Of a DNA stretch of 64,000 bases, positions 46,671 to 59,211 are shown piece after piece. Made by a program: the position numbers and the translations under genes. The stretch comes from Centrapalus pauciflorus (Eukaryota > Streptophyta > Magnoliopsida > Asterales > Asteraceae). The notes beneath the pieces are model-generated. The model saw only the letters and a program-made list of their open reading frames with translations, did no database searches and had not been told where the DNA came from. The stretch spans positions 50,341-114,340 of the forward strand of contig JAANYP010002086.1 in assembly GCA_020465985.1 (NCBI GenBank). Direction: 5' to 3'. Position 1 is the first letter of the stretch; each line of letters starts with the position of its first letter.

Positions 46671-47928
46671 TGATAAGTTCTATTTTGTTGTTATATTCTC
46701 ATCAAAACCTTTACATTTTAATACTTGTTTTACAATTAATTGGTCCTACTAATCATATTTTGCATTACTAATGATAGGGCAAGAGTGGTGAAAGAAAGAA
46801 AAGAAAACAAGTCAAATATGCATAAGTACAATTCATTTGTTATTTGGTCTGCGCATCACTGAGTTGTACGGTACAAGTGAACTAAGAAAGATCTCTTTGT
46901 GTGACAACATTTAAAGGAATGAAAAAAAAAAGAAAACAGAAAGGGGGGAAAGAGACGTTGTATAGTGGTGACAAAAAGGGTTTTTTTTTAACCCTTTTAC
47001 TTGGTCTTTTTCTTGGTGGGACGCAGCAGACGAAAACGGAGAAAAGAAGAAGACGGAGAGGTTTTTTTTGGAGTGCAACTCGATTTCGATTTTTATTTCC
47101 AGATTTCATCATTTTATTTTTGTAATCACATTCAGGTATGAGTAGCTAATTTCGATTTTCTAGTAATGGATTTGTAGTCGGTTTATTTTAAGATTGTATT
47201 GAGACTTGGATATGTTTCCTGTTGGTTCCAATTACGAAAGTTTGTTTGAATTTCTTCACCATTGATGCATTCAATTTAATTTGGCCAGTTGATTGTTTGC
47301 ATCAATTTTGAGTTGTTAATAAAAATTAGGGATACGTAATTGTTCTTGATTGTGATAAAAGTAACAATTAACACTTTGGATTGTTATTAGGCGGTTCAAT
47401 TTTGTGTTAAAAGCTTTCGTAATATAGTTATACAATTAGGCTACTGATTGTTAACCAGGATTGGTGTTTATTTGAACGTTAATGCGATTGGTAGCTTAAT
47501 TTTTATGTTCGATACTAGAATTTTGTTAACTGATCAGGGGTTAATTATGTGATTTGCAAGTTAATCTATTTTTTTGAATAAACAGGATAGTGATGCTTGT
47601 TATTTATTGTCTATGATCAATCTGGAATCATAAAAGAATTCATGGTAAATAAGTCAATGATATATAATCTTGAATTGAAGTCGAGTACCATCCATTGCTA
47701 GAAGCTCCTTACGATTGTTTTCTTTGGTAATTTCATCACGTATTTTTATTATTTCAAACCATTACAACACCCCCTTTTACCATTTTTCAATAATCTGCAT
47801 TCAACAAGTTTCGGCAATAACATTAAAGTCTGAGTCTCTGTGGGATCGACCCTACTTCTCACTATCACAATTTATTTTGAGTTAGAGATTTTAGAAATTA
47901 TTAATTTTGGTGGATTCGACACCTATCA
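46671..47928 (+). repeat. Ath LTR C
   Basis: 1,258 bases, TGATAAG to CCTATCA, closely matching LTR B; followed by the CGTCG target duplication. Confidence 0.93.
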
Positions 47929-47933
47929 CGTCG

Positions 47934-49343
47934 ACGCCCAAATCCACATCTTATAGTATAAGTATACATACAGAGAATTCACGCTTACACATAAACGTAT
48001 ATTTCTAATAGAAAGGTAGGGTATACATATCAAGAATGAATCATAGACATGTAACTGATAACAACATGGTAGGATGATACAAATGAACCGAATATTACAA
48101 ATATGCATAAACACATATAACTAATCTTGTAGAATAATCTGTTACTCACAGTGATACCAGAATTGTTTTTTCGAAGCTCGTTTAAAGAAAACTCAGAAAA
48201 CTGGAATATCAGAATCCACCACGCTCGACTACTGACCGATGATATAAGTACATTACTTTATCGTCACTATTTTTTTTCATCTAAAACTTACTCCTCGTTT
48301 GGCCTAAAAATTCAAAGTTTGGGGAATAAATCGATAAATATTTAGTTATGTGACAAAATCATTAAAGTTAATTAAAATTGAAGTTTTAGATTATTTAGCC
48401 AATAATTATAGGTCTCGAACCTACTTCAACTAATATAGTTTAAATTGATTGATTAGCTTGAATTTATAACTTAAATATTTAATCTTTTATTAATTAAAAA
48501 TTTATTATAAAATTTATATTTTTATCTCAATATTACAACAATGATTTATTTGAAAGGGGCCAAGTCCATAATAATTAGATTTATAACCTAGTTAACTTAA
48601 TTAGATGTGTAACCCAAAACACTAATTAATTTAGAGCCCAATTAAAGAATTAAAAAACTAGATAAATATTCGCCCAAAATAATTAATTAAACTTTAAACC
48701 CACATTAATTTAAAATACAATTTTGGTCTTCAACCCAACAAATCCTACAACCAGAAATAATATAGTTGTGGGATTTTAGCCCTCACCAGCCCAACCTAAT
48801 TTCTTAAACCCTACACCTAAGCCCCGTTTAATTAAGTGAAAGATCAGCAAGGCCTAACCCATCTAAAAGAAAACATAACATATTAGGGCTTAAGCCCAAT
48901 TTATTAGATTTAGAAACCCTCCCTTTTTCCTATTCTCTTTCTGCTGTTGGTGCTGAGCGACGGGTTGGAGGAGATAGACAGGGGGCTGCAGCCGGAGGTG
49001 TCACACCGGCAAAACACCGCTGCCTCTTGCTGTTTCCGGAGATCGGAGGCGGCTGCCATCGGTCCACACTCACGGTAACTTCCTTCTTCATGTTTTTTAT
49101 GTCATGCGAAGCGGATCGGAGCAGGTAGAGGTCGCCACCCACTCCCTTCTCCTTGCTTGCTGCTGCCACTGGTAGTCCCACGGCGACGTTATGGTCCCCC
49201 CTATTTATGGTGATACACTAAATTCCTAAACCCATTAATACTCTCTAAATCTTATTTCTTGCATTTCCTTAAACTTCCAAAGTTCTTGGAATTAATTCAA
49301 ATGTTTTAGATAGGGGATTAAATCATCATAAATCAATCTTTTA
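47934..49343 (-). repeat. Gyp-4 5' LTR, middle piece
   Basis: Continues the LTR after the Athila composite. It contains the GTGAGTAAC donor (48149, minus), AT-rich sequence and a GC-richer block at 48917-49190 that matches the left LTR at 17590-17700. A minus-strand frame of 83 codons (48930-49181) lies in this GC-rich block and has no family resemblance I recognise. Confidence 0.75.
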
Positions 49344-50564
49344 GGAGCTATTTGGTTCACGAAATATTTTCTGGAGGAATGGAATCTGTCAAAGGAATGA
49401 AATTCTGGAAGGAATGGAATCTGTCTGAATCCAAAAGCTGTCACTTGTTTGGTTGTTTCACAAATTCCTGAAGGAATCCTGTAAATGGAACGAATATTCC
49501 ACTCCGTGGTCTGTTTGGTGGGTTTAACCTTAGGAAAGAGAATTAATTTAAACAAAAAGTTTCCACTCATCAACTGAATCTATTTTCCAAGGGGGGTGTC
49601 CAGGATTTTACATTCCATTCCAAGTTTCCAACCAATTCTCCTTAAACGTAAACCAAAGGCACCGTTCTTCATCAAAACAAGGTTCAATTTCTATATCTCA
49701 ATCGATCATGATTCATCGATCTGGTTGGTACAGCGATCTCAATCTGTTCTTTTTTCTCTCAATCTGTTGGTTCATGTTCGATCTCGATCTGTTCTTCTTT
49801 TTTCTCAAAATTTTCTTCTTTCTTTCAATCTGTTGGTTCATCTGCGACTGCTGGTCCTTCTTTCTTTCTCGATCCATTATTCTGTTCTTCTTTCTTTCTC
49901 AATCTCGATCTGCGACTGTTTTGTTGATATGGACTGCCCCAGTTTTTCAAATCGATATTCCCGTTCATCATCATCCATCGGTTCATCTGTTTTGTTCAAA
50001 TCGATCTACTAGTTCATCATCATCATCTGCGACTGTTGGTTCATCATCATCGATCTCCATTTAAATTGATATGTTCTTATTTATGTTCTTTCTATTCTCA
50101 ATTGAATTGTTCATTCTATTCTTTATGGTTCAAATCGATATGTTCTTTCTATTCAATCTGTTCCCTTTTCTATTTTTTCTATTCATTCTGTTCTCAATTG
50201 AATTGGTTTTCATTCTTAAAAATGATAGTTCTTTTTATTTTTTTTTCTGTTCATCTTTTTGTTCCATATCTGTAAATTTGTTTTCTAAATAAATGACATC
50301 ATACTATTTTTGTAATTTTAAAATAATTATTATAAAAAATAATAATAATGATAATTTGGTAATTTATCAGAATTAATTTCAATTCCTTTTACAGATTTAC
50401 AAACCAAATAGAAAACAACAAGGAATGAAATTTGAAATCCATTCCTTTCCTACCAACCAAACAAGTGACAATTTTGGATTCATACAGATTTCATTCCTTC
50501 CAGAATTCCGTTCATTTGATTGATTTCATTCCTCCAGAAAATATTTCGTGAACCAAAGAACGCC
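49344..50564. mobile_element. Harbinger-like non-autonomous element, 1.2 kb
   Basis: The left end reads GGAGCTATTTGGTTCACGAA; the reverse complement of the right end reads GGCGTTCTTTGGTTCACGAA. Pairing continues through ATATTTTCTGGAGGAATG. A second internal inverted pair (GGAATGAAATTCTGGAAGG near 49395 and CCTTCCAGAATTCC near 50498) extends the stem. TTA/TAA flanks and TTTGGT ends fit PIF/Harbinger. The interior has repeated TCTGTTCTTCTTTCTTTCTC-like T-rich words and no transposase. Confidence 0.72.
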
Positions 50565-51123
50565 TAAATATTAGTTAAGGCATACATACAAGACTTTAAA
50601 AGTTGATTGAGTTTTTAAATGTCACCTTAAGAACTTCAAAAAAAAAGATGAGAGGTGGTGGTATTGGCTTGATGTTGACAATGATTCTTATCCCAAAATT
50701 AAAGCTCCAATTCTCCTAATTCTTCATATTTTAGTGTGTATGTTTGTGTAACTTGAATGATGAAAAGTTGAGGGAAAATAATTTATAAACCAAAATTGGA
50801 ATGGAGACAAACACAAACGGGAAGAGGACAAATGGTCTCACACCTCAATTGGTGCAACTTCACTCTCACAAAAGTCAAACTTTGTGTTTAATACCTAATA
50901 TCCCTATAAAATACAAATTTAGCCAATTTATTTTCAAATTCTGGTCCTTATTGGGAATTATATTTAGTTTGGGTTTATAATTTTTTTAAGTTTCATTTAT
51001 CATTATTTTGTTGTTTTAAGGTCCAATTTGATACTATATAATTAAATTCAAACTTCTCAAACTTGAATTAAATAAATTGTTATTTCTCGTATTTAAATAT
51101 TTATATAAATCACGGGCGTTACA

Positions 51124-51363
51124 TACTATTACACGTGTAATAGGAACTATTTTCGTATTATACATGTATATATTTAACTATTACACATGTTTCGAAATTA
51201 AAAACCCAGATTTGGAATAACCATTCATCAATGTTTTGAAGTTAAAAAAAATAATCTAAGAATTTTCAAAATTATACATGTTTAAATTCTACGAACACGA
51301 AAAATGAAAACGCATTCAAATTCTATTAAGAAAATTAAACACACAAAGTATTGAATCTAAATA
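51124..51363. other. Unassigned flank between Gyp-4 and Gyp-5
   Basis: 240 AT-rich bases with repeated TATTACACGTGTAATA-like palindromes at 51124-51190. I see no ORF or element end in it. Confidence 0.4.
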
Positions 51364-52078
51364 TGTAACATCCCGAAAAATTCATCGAGCGAATATCAGG
51401 TAATTATTAAAACATATTGGATTATATATATAATGATAATAATTATAATTATAAAAAGGTGCTAAATATATACTTATGACAGATGAGGGGGTTATATGTA
51501 AATAGATGGTAGATTGAGGGTGGAGTATGGAAATGTGCACATGTGAATTCACCAAATTGATGTGTCGGTAGAAGGAAATTGTGTCGATAAAATAATCATC
51601 TGACAAAGGGCGTCGGTAATAATATACCAGTAATATTTATAACGATAAAGGATGGAAAGTTTTTATGAAAATGATAGTAATTAATTTCATTCTCAAACAT
51701 ACCCATTTAACTCGGCTATGAAATGAAGAAATCAATATCCCTTTGTATCATGGTTTCTTCACAGCTTTCAGTTGCAGGCCGCTGTATTATTTTTACGAAA
51801 AATATATTTTTACAAAAATGTTATTTTTATACATTTTCTTGCAAGTTATAGATTATTTTTGGAAACACATTATTCCACCTTGGGTGATTAGTACTTTCTG
51901 GGCGTTATCGCTCACCCTTACATTTTTATACTCAGGTACTGAGGAAGGAACCACTAATGGCAAAGGAAAAGAGAAAATTTATGATTAATGTGTCTATGTT
52001 TTAATTCCTGAATTATGTATCATGTATTTCATTGAATAAGTTGTACTAAAACACTGTTGGAGAATAATAGTTGTTATG
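51364..52078 (+). repeat. Gyp-5 5' LTR, left piece
   Basis: Starts TGTAACATCCCG. It ends where Gyp-2 is inserted and continues at 61476-61578 to GGGTGTCACA, giving an LTR of about 820 bases. A hairpin-like GGGCG-TTAT-CGCTC at 51900-51913 and an acceptor-like ATACTCAG|G at 51936 resemble the modules of the longer LTRs. Confidence 0.78.
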
Positions 52079-52432
52079 TGTGAAGACCATCCCTTACGGG
52101 GCAGTCGTCACGAGTCTAGGTCCCACATCATGCAACACGATATCAATCATAACTAAGATAGAGTAATTAAGTTGCGGAATTATAAATTACAAGTACAAAC
52201 ATATTAGGATTAAGTTTAATACAGATTACAGTTTTCAAATTAAACTTATAAAGGGTACTATCTAATCTAGTTCACATCATCATACAATCAAATCAATCTA
52301 CCCAGACCACCACAATTTCATCTGCCAATCAGTACCGAAATGCTTTGTTGAGTAGTGGTCAATGAAAACTTCGACTTGATTCTTGTAAGACTTAAGAACT
52401 AGGTCCGACAGGTGACTTTCCTTTATCTTTTC

Positions 52433-53010
52433 CTGTAAAAAGTGTAAACAACATCTGTAAGCAAAGCTTAGTGAGAATATAGATTTTCAGATTACATGCA
52501 TTATCAAGCGGATCATGGGTCTAGCGTGATATGTCTTGACTGCCGCTACAGACACTCATGATTGAGACATAGTAGTCATAGAGTCGGATGATGTTCAAGC
52601 CACGCTCACGCTTAAATTGTAGAGATCAGCCACATACTGGGCTAGCTACCAGTAAATCAACATGGCGGAACATCGGAGTATCATACCAAGTTCAATAGAA
52701 CTGGTGAAATAGCATGGTCTAGAACAATAGACCATCAATGCTAATCATCTTAAGCTGAATCGACATGTCAAAGGATGCGTGCAATAGTGAAAGCATAGTA
52801 ATCAAGGTCATGATAGCAATATCTGAAATAAACTGTAAATTCAATGTCATATGAAATGATAAATCAAATAGCTATCATGATCCACTGGGCATCACCGAAC
52901 CATGGTGTGCACAGGTCACAATCCAGCTGATCATAAATGAATGTCAAATTAATCTATCATTAACAATATGTGTCAACCGGAAATCTTGAAGCTGAATATC
53001 TATAACTCAC
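52433..53010 (-). promoter_or_regulatory. Predicted LTR leader intron 2 (Gyp-2)
   Basis: GTGAGTTATAG donor to TTTACAG|G acceptor, 578 bases, with the hairpin shortly before the acceptor. In the 5' LTR the donor is intact at 60162 but the acceptor reads ACAAG, one base changed. Confidence 0.48.
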
Positions 53011-53284
53011 TGGTTCTAAGGTCTTTATCAAGCAGATATAAAATCCACCACCCGAGTTATCCCAGGGTTTTGTCTTTAACATTGGTCTATCTGATCTCTG
53101 TCAATTCTTTTCAAATCAAAGACCCGCTTTCAATCTCTTTAATCTTTAAATCTTTGTTCAGAATTTAACTGAACCTGTCCAGAATTATATCATATCAATG
53201 TCATCAGCTTTTAGCCTTAAAATCTTTATTTTATCTGATTCTGATAACTGATAACTCATCGATCAATTATTTATTAAAATATCA

Positions 53285-53515
53285 AAAAAGGACACCCGGA
53301 TTCGGACCAATCCGAACCGAAATGGCCGATCCGAAATAAGCACCATCCGAAGTGCTACATCCGAACTCGGATTTTTCGAGTTCGGACCATCACTCATCCG
53401 AAGTAGGCATCTTATCCGAATTCAAGATGGGTCCGAAATAGCATTTCATCCGAATTATGGATCAGAAATGGGCTTCATGCGAATTCGGGATCCAACCGAA
53501 TTCGGATCCCATAAC
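53285..53515. repeat. Palindromic CCGAATTCGG array, Gyp-2 3' LTR
   Basis: Imperfect ATCCGAA / TTCGGA units as in Gyp-1, inside predicted intron 1. Confidence 0.87.
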
Positions 53516-54357
53516 TTAGCAATTTCCCAGAATTTGTTCTTGGTGTTCAACCTTTATACTTACGGATTTTTCATCAAAATTCACAAAAACTGATTTTAAT
53601 AACATGCAATGTAATTTACAGTTGTATTATCATACTTGGGTTGTTTTTATACAATTTTCTCTATCATAAACACATTAATCTGTCCAAAATCGTCCAAATT
53701 CAACACTTTTTCTCAAGAACACATTTTTACACAAAAATTCAGATTTTGAACTTATTTGGACGAATTAATCCATGATTTTTGTTTCTATGAGTTCTATATA
53801 CTTAGATTCATGATTATATATAAAAATCTTATACATGCAATACAACAATTTCATATTTTAGTTCCCAAGTTTCGGTTTTTAGAAAAACCGAACCAAAATT
53901 CATAAAATTTCGAAATTAAACTAAAGATTACCTTGAATGTTGTCAATTGATGGTGTTTGATGATCTTTATAACCTTCACTTGTCTTTAATTCATCAACTA
54001 ATTGCAAGTTTATTGAATTCTTGGTGATTTCTTGATGTTGGCCGTAGAGTAGAGAGAGAGTGAAATTGTGTTAAATGGCAATAAAAGCCATTAATCTTGG
54101 TTTATATATTAATTTTGATAATTATTCTATTTATCCCTCACACTTTTGTTATTTTACATCTCTTTTAATTTGATCATTTTCATAATTTATAAACATCAAT
54201 ATAATTTAATAAAATAATTTCATACTTAATTAAATTACAAAACAAATAATGTAATAAAATTTACATTATTGAATCAAATACAGTAATTAAGGTTCAGTTG
54301 AAAGCTAGGTTGTTACAGAATGGGCTCCACCACGCACAAACTTCGTCCTCGAAGTTA

Positions 54358-56496
54358 GCTATGTTCGAACAGACTTGGATAGGTAGCTTTCATAACATCT
54401 TTTGATTCGCAAGAATGATGCGAACCTTTGTGGTGTTTCCACTGAACGAGCACCATCTGTATTTCTTTATTGCGAAGATTTTTGGTCTTCGAGCCCAGAA
54501 TACATTCTGGCTTTTCAACCACGCGAAGCTTTTCATCAATTTGCAGATTAACATGTGGTATCTGCACTTCTCTTTCATCTGCTAGACTCTTTTCTAAAAT
54601 GACTAACATGGAATACAGGATGTATTCCAGCTAAGTCAGTTGGCAATTCAAGACGGTAAGATTGATTCCCTACCTTTATAACAATCTTGAACGGGCCAAT
54701 AAATCTCGGAGCTAGCTTGTTTCGCTTCATAAACCAATCCACATTCTTCATTGGGGATACTTTCAGCATCACCCAATCGTTAACCGCAAAACTGATAGAT
54801 CTGTGTCGATCGTCATAATATGCCTTCTGCCTGCTTTGAGCTTCAAGGATATTCCTTCTAACAAGTTGAATCTTTTCATGAGTCAACTGTAGAATGGCAG
54901 GACCCGCTATAGGCGATTCACCTGTTTCGCGCCAACAGGTGCTAGTTCTGCACTTTCTTCCATATAAAGCTTCAAAAGGAGCCATCTTGATCATGGAATG
55001 ATAACTGTTATTGTATGAGAATTCGACCAAAGGCAAGTGGTCATCCCAATTACCACCCAGATCAAGAACGCAGGCACGAAGCATATCTTCAAGAGTAAGA
55101 ATAGTACGTTCACTTTGACCATCTGCATTAGGATGATAAGCAGTACTCATAGAAATTCGAATACCCATCCTATCTTGCAGCGCTTTCCAGAATCTTGAAG
55201 TGAAACCACTATCACGATCGAAGACTATAGATTTCGGCACACCATGACGAGAGATAATTTCAGTGATGTACATCTGTGCCAATCTATCAAGAGAGTATGT
55301 CTCTTTCATCGGTATGAAATGAGCTGACTTTGTTAATCGATCCACGACCACCCAGATGGAGTCGTGCTGTCTCTTGGTTTTCGGTAACTTTGTAACAAAA
55401 CACATGGTTATATGCTCCCACTTCCACTCAGGAACTGGTAGTGGTTGCATATCCCCGAAAGGTTTCTGATGTTCTGCCTTAACCATCTAACAGACTCTGC
55501 AGCTTTCGACGTATCGACCGATGTCTTTCTTCATTCCTGGCCACCAATAATCAGCTTTCAGATCGAAATATATCTTTGAGCTGCCAGGATGAATAGATAA
55601 CTTGGACTTATGAGCTTCAGATGAAGAGTGTTGCGGATAGAACCATATTTAGGAATCCAGATTCGGTTTCCCTTGAGACATTGAAGTCTCAAATGATCCA
55701 TAGACAGAAATTGCAATTGCCCTTTAAGATTTTCAGAACAGAGATGCTCTTCTTTCAATGCTTCGGCTTGAGCAGATTTAATGTTTTCGATAAGATCGGA
55801 AGAGAATACAATAGGAGTCAGGGCATAGCAACACTTTTCTGGATATGTCTTTCTACTCAAAGCATCCGCGACCACATTGGCTTTGCCGGGATGATACAGG
55901 ATCTCGCAATCATAGTCCTTGATAAGCTCCAAGGACCGACACTGTTTCATGTTCAGATCCTTTTGAGTAAATAGATGCTTGAGACTCTTATGGTCAGTAT
56001 ACAGCTGGCACTTAGTCCCATAAAGATAATGCCGCCAGATTTTCAATGCAAAGGTAACAGCAGCCAACTCAAGATCATGAGTTGGTGCACTTTTCTCATA
56101 GTCTTTCAATTGCCTTGAAGCATAGGCAATGACTTTTCCCCTTTGCATGAGGACACAACCCAAACCAGTACCAGATGCATCGCTATAAACAACGAAGTCA
56201 TCATTCCCCTCTGGTAAGGCTAGGATTGGCGCTTGAATGAGTTTCTGCTTCAGAGTTTCAAATGGATCTTGCTGTTTATCAGCCCATACGAAAGGTGTGT
56301 TCTTTCATGTTAGCATCGTAAGTGGCATAGAAATCTTCGAGAAGTCCTTAATGAATCGTCGATAGTAACCGGCCAATCCAAGAAAACTTCTGATTACGGA
56401 GGCATTACGAGGTGTTTGCCATTTCTGAACAGCCTCGACTTTAGACGGATCAACTGAGATACCTTCGCCAGATACAACATGGCCAAGGAAATGGAT
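54358..56496 (-). pseudogene. Gyp-2 pol, second exon: RT end, RNase H, integrase, chromodomain-like tail
   Basis: Same domain series as Gyp-1: FLGHVVSGEG, AGYYRRFIKDF, MGCVLMQRGKVIAYASRQ, YTDHKSL, VVADALSRK; integrase with TKLPKTKRQHDS, a DRDSGFTSRFW region and DGQSERT; FIGPFKIVIKVG; tail VQWKHHKGSHHSCES. Breaks: TGA at 56305 (from CGA), a one-base deletion near 55622, TAG at 55487 (from CAG) and a one-base insertion near 54600. Two changes in conserved places are MDF to MCF at the first catalytic Asp of integrase (ITMCFVTKLP) and SDRDS to FDRDS. Confidence 0.9.
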
Positions 56497-56578
56497 CTAT
56501 AAAGATAACAGAGTTGAATTCAAGTTTTTATTCGAACAAGAACGCTTAGGAATAACTTAAGACAATATAAAATTATAC
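56497..56578 (-). other. Short GT-AG intron in Gyp-2 pol
   Basis: 82 bases from CAG|GTATAATTTT to TTTATAG|ATC at the same codon junction as the Gyp-1 intron. The intron bodies differ while both ends match. Confidence 0.75.
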
Positions 56579-58453
56579 CTGTCTGAGCCAGAATTCGCAT
56601 TTCGAAAATTTTGCGTAGAGTCTTTCCTTTCTCAATAACTCTAGCAGTTGACGTAGATGATTAACATGATCAGCCTCCGTTTTGGAGTAAATCAGAATAT
56701 CGTCTATGAATACGATAACTGACTTATCCAGCATCGGTCTGCACACGCGATTCATGAGATCCATGAACGCCGCTGGTGCATTTGTTAAACCAAAAGGCAT
56801 TACGAGAAATTCGTAATGACCGTATCTTGTTCGGAAGGCTGTTTTCGGAATATCCTCATCTCTGACTTTTAGCTGATGATACCCAGAACGAAGATCAATT
56901 TTAGAGAAGTAGCTTGCTCCTTGTAATTGATCAAATAAATCATCGATTCTGGGCAGAGGATATTTGTTCTTGATAGTGACTTTGTTCAACTCAAGATAGT
57001 CGATGCACATTCGGAGAGTTCCGTCTTTCTTTTTAACAAACAAGACAGGTGCACCCCACGGAGATGAACTAGGTTAGATAAATCCCTTCTCTAACAGATC
57101 TTGCAATTGTTTTGACATTTCCTACATCTCTGCAGGCGCAAGTCTGTAGGGAGCTTTAGCAATTGGAGCCGCACCAGGAACTAAGTCAATTCCAAACTCA
57201 ACTTGACGTTCCAGTGGCACTCCATAAATATCATCAGGGAATACGTCTGGGAACTCACAGACAATCGGGATATCGGATACGGTTTTCTTGTTAACTTCAG
57301 AAACAGATTCAGATGAAACAAAACACAGATAGGACTCATGACCCTTAGATAAATATCTATGCGCTTTCTCAATAGATATGAAGCAGTGAGCACATTTTCG
57401 CTTGTCGCCTTTTATTTCTAACACTCGGCCGTCTGAAGTCTTGATTCTGAAGATCCGACGATTGCAGATGAGTGTAGCTTCATTATTCGTTAACCAGTCC
57501 ATGCCGATAATGACATCGAACTCTTTCAACGGAATCGGGATAAGATCAAGGTTGAACACAATGTTATCGACAAGCAGAGTACAATTACAGTATACGGAAT
57601 CAGCCATAACGTAACTGTTACTGGCCGTCTCAATATCAAGTACTACAGGAAGCTTGGATGGAGATTTAGATAATCTTTGTGCAAAAGAATTCGATATGAA
57701 GGAACGACTAGCACCAGAATCGAATAATATGCGAGCAGGGATTGAGTTAACTAGAAACATACCCGTAACTACATCAGGGATTTCTCTCGCTTCCTCCGCT
57801 GTTATCTGAAAGGCACGGGTTCTTGCAGTTGGAGTTACAGCTGAACTTTTCATAGTAGAACCTCCAGCTGATGGTTGCGATTGGCCTCGTTGTCCACTAC
57901 GACACTGATACATGAAATGTCCGCGCTTTCCGCATTTAGCACATCCAAGTCCTCGCTGGGGGCATTCTTCACTGCTGTGGCCGATTCTGCTACATGCATA
58001 GCAAGTGACATCGTCCGGATTACACAATCCCATATGCGATTTTCTGCATCTCTTGCAGAATCGTGGTTCGTTCGTGAGAGAATAGACTTGAGCCCTCTGA
58101 GGCGAGCTGTATTGTTGAGACTGCTGGGGTTGCTGGGACTGAGATTTGTTTGGTTTGAAGAATCTATCGAATCTTTGCTTCTTTGGAGGAGAAGGACATG
58201 TCGGGTTCGTTGATGGAGCATAAAGCTGATCACCGTACTCTAGATATCCCCTCTCGATCTGTCTTGCAGCTTCAACCATCTCTAAGTAACTCTTATACTT
58301 TATCGCGCTTATCGGATGTCTGAATCTAGGGTTAAGCCCTCCACGGAATCGGTTCATCTTTCTTTCCTCAGTGGCTACTTGATACGAGGAATAGCCACAA
58401 AGCCGCGAGAATTCGTGCTTGTACTCATCAACAGTCTTGGTTCCCTGAGTTAA
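56579..58453 (-). pseudogene. Gyp-2 gag C-terminal part, protease and RT core
   Basis: Open from 58453 to a TAG at 57122. Gag ends with CKRCRKSHMGLC, CYACSRIGHSSEEC (a better CCHC than Gyp-1) and CAKCGKRGHFMYQC. Protease has LFDSGASRSFIS and IIGMDWL, and the linker DIPIVCEFPDVFPDDI leads to RT without the stop seen in Gyp-1. TAG at 57122 (from CAG) and TAA at 57074 break the RT start. RT then continues with DGTLRMCIDYLELN, FSKIDLRSGYHQ, PFGLTNAPAAF, FIDDILIYSK and KCEFWLRQ to the intron. Confidence 0.91.
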
Positions 58454-59011
58454 CTACATCAAATGAACCTCCATCTTGTGTTTTTGGTCAACAGGACAAT
58501 ATTTTGCGTTGAACATATCTAGGAATTGATCCCATTCCAAAATCTGAATAACCTCCTCGGCATAAATACTTCTCTGGGTTTTCCACCAGGCACGGGCAGC
58601 ACCGACGAACAGAGCAGATGCATAGCTTGCTTTCTTTGATTCTAAACATTTAGATATCCTGAAGATTTCTTCAGTATGGCTTATCCAATCCATCGCCTGA
58701 ATTGGATTAACTGTACCCTCAAAGTTCAGGGCACAGCTAGCTTTGAAATCTTTAAACTTACAGCCTTTCGGCTGCTCAATTTGGACATTAGGGGTAGAGT
58801 TATCAGAATCAGATTCATCATTCTGGACTTGTTAATCTTTTCTCTTATTCTTTTTATCAGCACGTCTTTTTGCTTCGGCCTCATCTCTAGCCTGAAGTTG
58901 TTTTTGCATATTCTTGTTTTGTTGTTCAAAGTGTTGGGCAAATAGTTGTTGCATCATTTCAAACATCTATTGGGGGGTCATGTTGTTTGGAATGTCACCT
59001 GATCCTGACAT
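58454..59011 (-). pseudogene. Gyp-2 gag, N-terminal part
   Basis: Probable start ATG at 59009-59011 (MSGSGDIPNNM). Stops: TAG at 58967 (from CAG), TAA at 58832 and TAG at 58454 (from CAG). Between them is the capsid-like MDWISHTEEIF...ARAWWKTQR block. Confidence 0.88.
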
Positions 59012-59211
59012 CTTTACTGAAAATTAATATCATTTAACTATCAGTTTATATACTTAGATCTATGTACCCTTTTTTCCATCCTAACAGTCTGTACATCCTA
59101 TCTCAGTTCAAACCACCTAGATGATTAATACATATGTATTGCTTCAGTTTGAGACCAAATATTACTCACGTAATACTTGATTCACTCAAACTATGGGCTT
59201 TGATATCATCC

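Larger units (their letters stand above)
26805..47928 (+). mobile_element. Ath: Athila-type Gypsy element with three LTRs
   Basis: Order: LTR A (26805-30195, carrying a Harbinger-like insertion and lacking its last ~170 bases), a 207-base tail of internal domain ending in a polypurine tract, LTR B (30403-31657), primer site, gag-pol relics, a 3' region split by Gyp-3, polypurine tract, LTR C (46671-47928). A 5-bp duplication CGTCG flanks LTR A and LTR C (26800-26804, 47929-47933). The three-LTR block therefore sits in a single insertion site. RT features (FLDGYSGFHQI, FMDDFTVHG) and a tRNA-Asp-type primer site indicate the Athila lineage. Confidence 0.92.
25752..51123 (-). repeat. Gyp-4 5' LTR, split by three insertions
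   Basis: Own pieces are 25752-25771, 26321-26804, 47934-49343 and 50568-51123, together about 2.5 kb. The rest is a hAT-like MITE, the Athila composite and a Harbinger-like MITE. Ends are TGAAAGGACC and GGGCGTTACA on the plus strand. The splice-like module is present: donor TATCACT|GTGAGTAAC at 48149 and acceptor ACATTTCAG|G at 26564, with a CCAC-GGTT-GTGG hairpin at 26581-26592. The Athila composite lies between donor and acceptor. Confidence 0.8.
52079..54317 (-). repeat. Gyp-2 3' LTR
   Basis: 2,239 bases. In element orientation: TATA box at the complement of 54100-54110, CT-rich tract near 54050-54060, donor TTCAAG|GTAATC at 53931, palindromic array 53285-53515, acceptor AATTGACAG|A at 53098, exon 53011-53097, donor ACCA|GTGAGT at 53010, hairpin TAAGC-TTT-GCTTA near 52460, acceptor TTTTTACAG|G at 52433. 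Confidence 0.92.

Noticed and set aside
48930..49181. GC-richer 83-codon frame as a host exon
   Set aside because: The region is shared with the left Gyp-4 LTR, where the frame is not kept.
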